Shown: positions 22,586 through 26,359 of the stretch, one piece after another
Layout of the letters: every line of letters starts with the position of its first letter
How positions within the stretch are numbered: the first letter of the stretch is position 1
Assembly (NCBI GenBank): GCA_964351025.1
Contig: CAYGLV010000034.1
Span: 1-26,359, forward strand
DNA: 26,359 nt
Source: CAYGLV01 sp964351025
GTDB taxonomy: Bacteria > Actinomycetota > Thermoleophilia > Gaiellales > Gaiellaceae
Direction of reading: 5' to 3'
The notes under the pieces: generated by a model
What the model was told of the DNA's origin: nothing
The model's database searches: none
What the model saw: the letters and a program-made list of their open reading frames with translations, nothing else
Position numbers and translations under genes: made by a program

Positions 22586-22591
22586 CACAAT
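22586..22591 (+). promoter_or_regulatory. Candidate -10 box (CACAAT) of tilS
   Basis: CACAAT ends 6 bases before the tilS ATG at 22598. The sequence GTCACAATG is shared with the region before the PAS kinase gene. No Shine-Dalgarno is present. Confidence 0.4.
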
Positions 22592-22597
22592 GGCTCG

Positions 22598-23578
22598 ATG
22601 AAGGAGTTGCGCGCACGGATCGAGGCGCACATCCGGGAGCGCGGGCTGATCGAGCCCGGCGGCGAGGTCTGTTGCCTCGTCTCGGGTGGCGCCGACTCGA
22701 GCTGCCTCTGGCATGCCCTGCGGGCGCTCGGCTACCGCGTGTCGGCCGTCCACGTGAACCACGGTCTGCGCGGCGAGGAGTCCGAGGCCGACGCGCGCTT
22801 CTGCGCCGAGGTGCTCGGCGCCGACGTGATCGCCGCGCCGCCTGAGGCGACGGAGGCGGGGCTGCGCAACCTGCGCTACGCCCTCACGGCGGGCCGCGGC
22901 CTGCGCGCGACCGGCCACACTGCCTCCGACCAGGTCGAGACGGTTCTCTACCGCCTCGTCTCCAGCGGCACGGCGAAGGGGATCAAGTCGCACCGCGAGG
23001 ACGGCGTCGTCCGTCCCCTGCTGCCGCTCTGGCGCGAGGAGACCGAGGCCTACTGCCACTCGGAGGGGATCGCCTTTCGGCTCGACTCGTCGAACCCCGA
23101 CACGGTGCGTGGCCTCATCCGCTCCGAGATCCTGCCGCTGCTCGAGCGTGTCCATCCCGGCGCGCGCACCAACCTGCTCGCGCTGGCAGGCGAGCGCTCT
23201 CGCCTGCCGCGCAAGCTCGAGGCGGAGCTCGTCTCCCTGCTCGAGAGCCGCGCAGGCTCGAAGGCGGCAGACCTCGGCGGCGGCGTCCGCGCCGTGCGGG
23301 AGTACGGCACGCTCCGGCTCGAGGGCGAGTTGACGTGGGGACCGTGGAAGCTCTCTTCGCCGCTGCGTGGGCTCGAGGTGCGGACGCGCCGGCCGGGGGA
23401 TCGGCTCGCAGGCCGTCGCAAGAAGGTGCAGGATCTGCTCGTGGACGCAAAGGTGCCCCTGGCGCAGCGGGACGAGTGGCCGATCGTCGTGCGCGGCGAC
23501 GACGTGGTGGCCGTGCCCGGGATCGCGGTCGCACCCGGCTACGAGCACGCTGTGACCGCGAGGAGGGTCGGCGAGTGA
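22598..23578 (+). CDS. tilS: tRNA(Ile)-lysidine synthetase
   Basis: A 326-residue N-type ATP pyrophosphatase. The PP-loop SGGADSS is at 29-35, followed by VHVNHGLRGEESEADARFC, GHTASDQVETVLYRL and the ArcTGI-like RPLLPLWREETEAYC, all TilS hallmarks. The C-terminal domain is short but present: RTRRPGDRLAGRRKKVQDLLVDAKVP matches the TilS substrate-binding region. The enzyme converts C34 of the CAU-anticodon tRNA-Ile to lysidine with ATP, so that AUA is read correctly. The order tilS-hpt-ftsH is common in bacteria, which supports the call. Unusually, a 175-base hairpin-rich spacer separates it from hpt. Confidence 0.95.
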   Translation: MKELRARIEAHIRERGLIEPGGEVCCLVSGGADSSCLWHALRALGYRVSAVHVNHGLRGEESEADARFCAEVLGADVIAAPPEATEAGLRNLRYALTAGRGLRATGHTASDQVETVLYRLVSSGTAKGIKSHREDGVVRPLLPLWREETEAYCHSEGIAFRLDSSNPDTVRGLIRSEILPLLERVHPGARTNLLALAGERSRLPRKLEAELVSLLESRAGSKAADLGGGVRAVREYGTLRLEGELTWGPWKLSSPLRGLEVRTRRPGDRLAGRRKKVQDLLVDAKVPLAQRDEWPIVVRGDDVVAVPGIAVAPGYEHAVTARRVGE

Positions 23579-23617
23579 ACCGCCCTGTGTCAACCTCCCA
23601 CGCCCGCGCGTTCCTCG

Positions 23618-23696
23618 GGCGCCGCTCGCGGTGCCGGGCCGGAGGGGACAGTACGACTAGTACGGCGCCGGAGAGACCGGTGCCGCGAGCGGCGCC
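23618..23696. repeat. Long inverted repeat in the tilS-hpt spacer
   Basis: GGCGCCGCTCGCGGTGCCGG (23618-23637) and 23677-23696 are inverted repeats matching at 18 of 20 positions across a 39-base loop that holds a GTAC-GACTA-GTAC repeat (23651-23663). It could be a transcript hairpin or a small palindromic mobile element. No coding potential was recognised in the 175-base spacer. Confidence 0.65.
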
Positions 23697-23709
23697 AGGC
23701 GGCGGCGGA

Positions 23710-23726
23710 GCCGGGCTCCGCCCGGC
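23710..23726 (+). terminator. GC-rich hairpin upstream of hpt
   Basis: GCCGGGC (23710-23716) pairs perfectly with GCCCGGC (23720-23726) across a TCC loop. No U tract follows, so it may attenuate or process the transcript rather than terminate it. It lies 28 bases before the hpt GTG. Confidence 0.4.
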
Positions 23727-23753
23727 GGGAGCCGGCGTCGGCGAGGGACGCGC

Positions 23754-24314
23754 GTGAGTCAGGCCGAGCTGGAGAAGGGCGTGGGCGAGGTCCTGATCGA
23801 CAAGCCGACGCTGCAGGCGCGCATCGCCGAGCTGGGCGTCGAGATCTCCGCCGCGTATGAGGGGCGCGACCTGCTGATGGTGGGCGTCCTCAAGGGGGCG
23901 GTCTTCTTCATGGCCGATCTGATGCGCGAGCTGACCGTGACCTGCGAGATCGACTTCATGGCGATCTCGTCCTACGGTGCTGCCACCGACTCCTCCGGCG
24001 TCGTGCGGATTCTCAAAGACCTCGACATCAATATCGCCGGCCGCGACGTGCTCGTCGTGGAGGACATCATCGACTCCGGCCTTACCCTCTCGTACCTGAT
24101 GCGCAACCTGCGCGCGCGCCGTCCGGCGTCGCTCGAGATCTGCGCGCTGCTGACGAAGCCCGACCGGCGGCGGATCGACGTGCCGGTGCGCTACGTCGGC
24201 TTCGAGATCCCGAACCGCTTCGTGATCGGCTACGGGCTCGACTTCGGCGAGCGTTACCGCAACCTTCCTTTCGTAGCCGTTTTGCACCCGGATCTCATCC
24301 CTCCGGGCGCCTGA
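23754..24314 (+). CDS. hpt: Hypoxanthine (guanine) phosphoribosyltransferase
   Basis: A 186-residue type I phosphoribosyltransferase. The PRPP-binding motif VLVVEDIIDSGLT (about 100-112) and the PPi-loop region LLMVGVLKGAVFFMADL are typical, as are the catalytic loop MAISSYGAATDSSGVVR and the base-binding YVGFEIPNRFVIGYGLDFGE. It converts hypoxanthine (and usually guanine) plus PRPP to the nucleotide, salvaging bases such as those released by the DeoD-type phosphorylase in this window. The GTG start at 23754 gives the usual length; ribosome site GAGGGA is weak and 6 bases upstream. Confidence 0.95.
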   Translation: MSQAELEKGVGEVLIDKPTLQARIAELGVEISAAYEGRDLLMVGVLKGAVFFMADLMRELTVTCEIDFMAISSYGAATDSSGVVRILKDLDINIAGRDVLVVEDIIDSGLTLSYLMRNLRARRPASLEICALLTKPDRRRIDVPVRYVGFEIPNRFVIGYGLDFGERYRNLPFVAVLHPDLIPPGA

Positions 24315-24365
24315 GCCGATACCCGGCTACACGGGGCTTTCACATTCATGCTGCTACCCTGGCCG

Positions 24366-24371
24366 TAGGGT
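24366..24371 (+). promoter_or_regulatory. Candidate -10 box (TAGGGT) of ftsH
   Basis: TAGGGT ends 6 bases before the ftsH ATG, in the same position as other leaderless-type boxes here. ACCCT (24355-24359) upstream is its inverted complement, and TACCCT (24354-24359) could be an alternative -10 giving a short leader. Confidence 0.4.
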
Positions 24372-24377
24372 TTTCGT

Positions 24378-26327
24378 ATGAATCGTTTCTTCCGCAGCGC
24401 CCTCTTCCCCCTCATTGTCATCGTGCTGCTCGTCTATCTGGCGAGCCAGACGCTGATCCCTCGGCGTGCGACCGAGGAGAAGGTCACGTACTCGCAGCTG
24501 ATCCAGCAGGTCGAGGCGGGGAACGTCAACGAGGTCGTCTTCACGCCGACCCGGAACCAGGTCAACGCCGTGCTGGCGAATGGGCAGAAGATCAAGGTGA
24601 ACTACCCGACCGACCAGTCGCAGATCGAGTTCCAGCAGCTGCTCCAGAAGGAGAAAGTCAAGTTCGACTCCAAGGGCAAGGGCTCGTCGGCCTGGTGGTC
24701 GTTGCTCTCCTCGATGCTGCCGTTCGTGCTCATCATCGCCTTCTGGATCTTCCTCATGAACCAGATGCAAGGCGGCGGCTCGAAGGTGATGAGCTTCGGC
24801 AAGAGCCGCGCGAAGAGGATGACGCCCGACGCGCCGAAGACAGGTTTCAAGGACGTGGCGGGCGTGGACGAGGCGGTCGAGGAGCTGCACGAGATCAAGG
24901 AGTTCCTCGAGAACCCGAAGAAGTTCCAGGCTCTCGGTGCGCGGATCCCGAAGGGCGTTCTGCTCTACGGGCCGCCCGGCACCGGCAAGACGCTGCTCGC
25001 ACGCGCGGTCGCCGGCGAGGCGGGCGTGCCGTTCTTCTCGATCTCGGGCTCCGACTTCGTCGAGATGTTCGTGGGCGTCGGCGCGAGCCGTGTGCGCGAC
25101 CTCTTCGAGCAGGCGAAACAGGCGTCACCGTGCATCATCTTCATGGACGAGATCGACGCCGTCGGCCGGCACCGCGGCGCGGGCCTCGGCGGCGGCCACG
25201 ACGAGCGCGAGCAGACCCTCAACCAGCTCCTCGTCGAGATGGACGGGTTCGAGCTGAAGGACAACATCATCCTGATCGCTGCCACGAACCGCCCCGACAT
25301 CCTCGATCCGGCGCTGCTGCGCCCGGGCCGCTTCGACCGCCAGATCGTCGTCGACCGGCCCGACCGCATCGGCCGCCGCAAGATCCTCGAGGTGCACTCG
25401 CGGGGCAAGCCGCTCGCCCCCGAGATCGACCTCGACACGCTCGCAGCCGGCACTCCCGGCTTCACGGGAGCAGACCTCTCCAACCTCATCAACGAGGCCG
25501 CGCTGCTCGCAGCGCGCCGCGGCAAGAAGATGATCGAGCAGGAGGAGCTGGAAGAAGGGGTCATGCGCGTGATCGCCGGGCCCGAGAAGAAGACGCGCCT
25601 CTTCTCGGAGGAGGAGCGCAAGATCACCGCCTACCACGAGATGGGCCACGCGATCGTCGGCCACTACCTCGAGCACACCGACGAGATCCACAAGATCTCG
25701 ATCATCAGCCGCGGCCAGGCCCTCGGCTACACGATCTCGCTGCCGCGCGAGGACCGCTACTTGACGACAAAGTCCACGCTCATGGATCAGCTCGCGATGA
25801 CGCTCGGCGGCCGTGCCGCGGAGGAGCTCGTCTTCCACGAGGTGACGACCGGCGCGGCGAACGACATCGAGAAGGTCACCGCCACGGCGAAGCAGATGAT
25901 CATGCGCTACGGGATGAGCGAGAAGCTCGGCCCGCGTGTGCTCGGCCGTGATCACGGCATGCCGTTCCTCGGGCGCGAGATGGGCGCCCAGCCGGACTAC
26001 TCCGACGAGATCGCGCGCGAGATCGACGACGAGATCCGGCGCGTGATCGAGGAGGCGCACGAGTCGGCGCACCGCGTCCTGCGCGAGCACCTCGACGAGC
26101 TGCACCGGCTGTCGGCGATCCTGATCGAGCGCGAGACGATCGACAAGGAGCAGTTCGAGCGGCTGCTTGCCGGCGAGTCCGAGGACTCGGTGTTTGTCGA
26201 GGATGTGCCACCCGCGCCCGCGACCGAGGGCGAAGAGCCCAAGCGTGTGCCGAAGCCGACTCCGCGGCCCGTGCCGTTTCCCAGCGCGACGATGCAGCCG
26301 CCGCCCCCCGAGGGCGCGGCCTCCTAG
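24378..26327 (+). CDS. ftsH: ATP-dependent zinc metalloprotease FtsH
   Basis: A 649-residue membrane AAA+ protease. There are two transmembrane segments (about 7-24 and 110-130) flanking a small external domain. The AAA domain has Walker A GPPGTGKT (198-205), Walker B with Asp257/Glu258 (FMDEID) and second region of homology (ATNRPDILDPALLRPGRFDR). The peptidase domain has the zinc motif His420-Glu421-Met-Gly-His424 and the third ligand region in TTGAANDIEKVT. The C-terminal 60 residues are Pro/Glu-rich and disordered-looking, as in many actinobacterial FtsH proteins. It degrades misfolded and regulatory membrane and cytosolic proteins. Full length, with no sign of damage. Confidence 0.97.
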   Translation: MNRFFRSALFPLIVIVLLVYLASQTLIPRRATEEKVTYSQLIQQVEAGNVNEVVFTPTRNQVNAVLANGQKIKVNYPTDQSQIEFQQLLQKEKVKFDSKGKGSSAWWSLLSSMLPFVLIIAFWIFLMNQMQGGGSKVMSFGKSRAKRMTPDAPKTGFKDVAGVDEAVEELHEIKEFLENPKKFQALGARIPKGVLLYGPPGTGKTLLARAVAGEAGVPFFSISGSDFVEMFVGVGASRVRDLFEQAKQASPCIIFMDEIDAVGRHRGAGLGGGHDEREQTLNQLLVEMDGFELKDNIILIAATNRPDILDPALLRPGRFDRQIVVDRPDRIGRRKILEVHSRGKPLAPEIDLDTLAAGTPGFTGADLSNLINEAALLAARRGKKMIEQEELEEGVMRVIAGPEKKTRLFSEEERKITAYHEMGHAIVGHYLEHTDEIHKISIISRGQALGYTISLPREDRYLTTKSTLMDQLAMTLGGRAAEELVFHEVTTGAANDIEKVTATAKQMIMRYGMSEKLGPRVLGRDHGMPFLGREMGAQPDYSDEIAREIDDEIRRVIEEAHESAHRVLREHLDELHRLSAILIERETIDKEQFERLLAGESEDSVFVEDVPPAPATEGEEPKRVPKPTPRPVPFPSATMQPPPPEGAAS

Positions 26328-26359
26328 CCACAACCGCTCCTCGTCAAGTAACACTGTGT
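26328..26359 (+). other. Short non-coding end of window, possibly the next promoter
   Basis: The last 32 bases after ftsH contain AAGTAACACTGTGT, with a TAACAC-like box close to the edge. It may be the -10 of the next gene, which is not in the window. Confidence 0.2.

Overview
This is a roughly 70% GC stretch of an actinobacterial chromosome. The tilS-hpt-ftsH order, the density of acyl-CoA dehydrogenases, the heavy use of GTG/TTG starts and the leaderless-looking promoters suggest a deep-branching actinobacterium, perhaps class Thermoleophilia. That placement is inference, because no rRNA or tRNA gene lies in the window. I recognise no insertion sequence, phage or CRISPR array.

Layout: (1) 1-204, start of a secreted protein on the minus strand. 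(2) 196-1785, a DsrE-like protein, an ArsM-like methyltransferase and a second DsrE-like protein. The methyltransferase has an in-frame UGA exactly where ArsM has a catalytic cysteine, followed by a SECIS-like hairpin, and the extended frame runs to an ATGA overlap with the next gene. I read it as a selenoprotein. A short decayed stretch (1785-1881) follows. (3) 1878-7075, acyl-CoA catabolism: glutaryl-CoA-dehydrogenase-like gene plus GntR regulator on the minus strand, divergent from an ACAD-SDR-ACAD operon with a sigma70-type promoter and a TetR-type palindrome. (4) 7114-12602, a REC-PAS4 histidine kinase whose C-terminal receiver is broken, an enoyl-CoA hydratase and a VanW-family envelope protein. 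(5) 12586-16555 (minus), a two-component system, two secreted cupredoxins, an HxlR regulator and a thioesterase. (6) 16638-19310, a sirtuin, a GMC oxidoreductase with a four-cysteine cluster and a coiled-coil protein. (7) 19311-19473, a long inverted-repeat element filling a convergent gap. (8) 19473-21137 (minus), a DeoD-type phosphorylase and a lipid kinase. (9) 21211-26327, GNAT, histidine phosphatase, TilS, Hpt and FtsH, with a hairpin-rich spacer between tilS and hpt.

The ACADs, SDR, crotonase and thioesterase could together carry out much of a beta-oxidation-type degradation of acyl-CoA or dicarboxylic substrates, with GntR and TetR-type control. Many transcription units begin with a TANNNT-like box only 6-10 bases before a start codon and no Shine-Dalgarno sequence, which fits leaderless mRNAs. 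Operon-internal genes have ribosome binding sites or stop/start overlaps.

The strongest candidate for something little described is the DsrE / Sec-methyltransferase / DsrE module at 196-1785. Second is the inverted-repeat element at 19311-19473.
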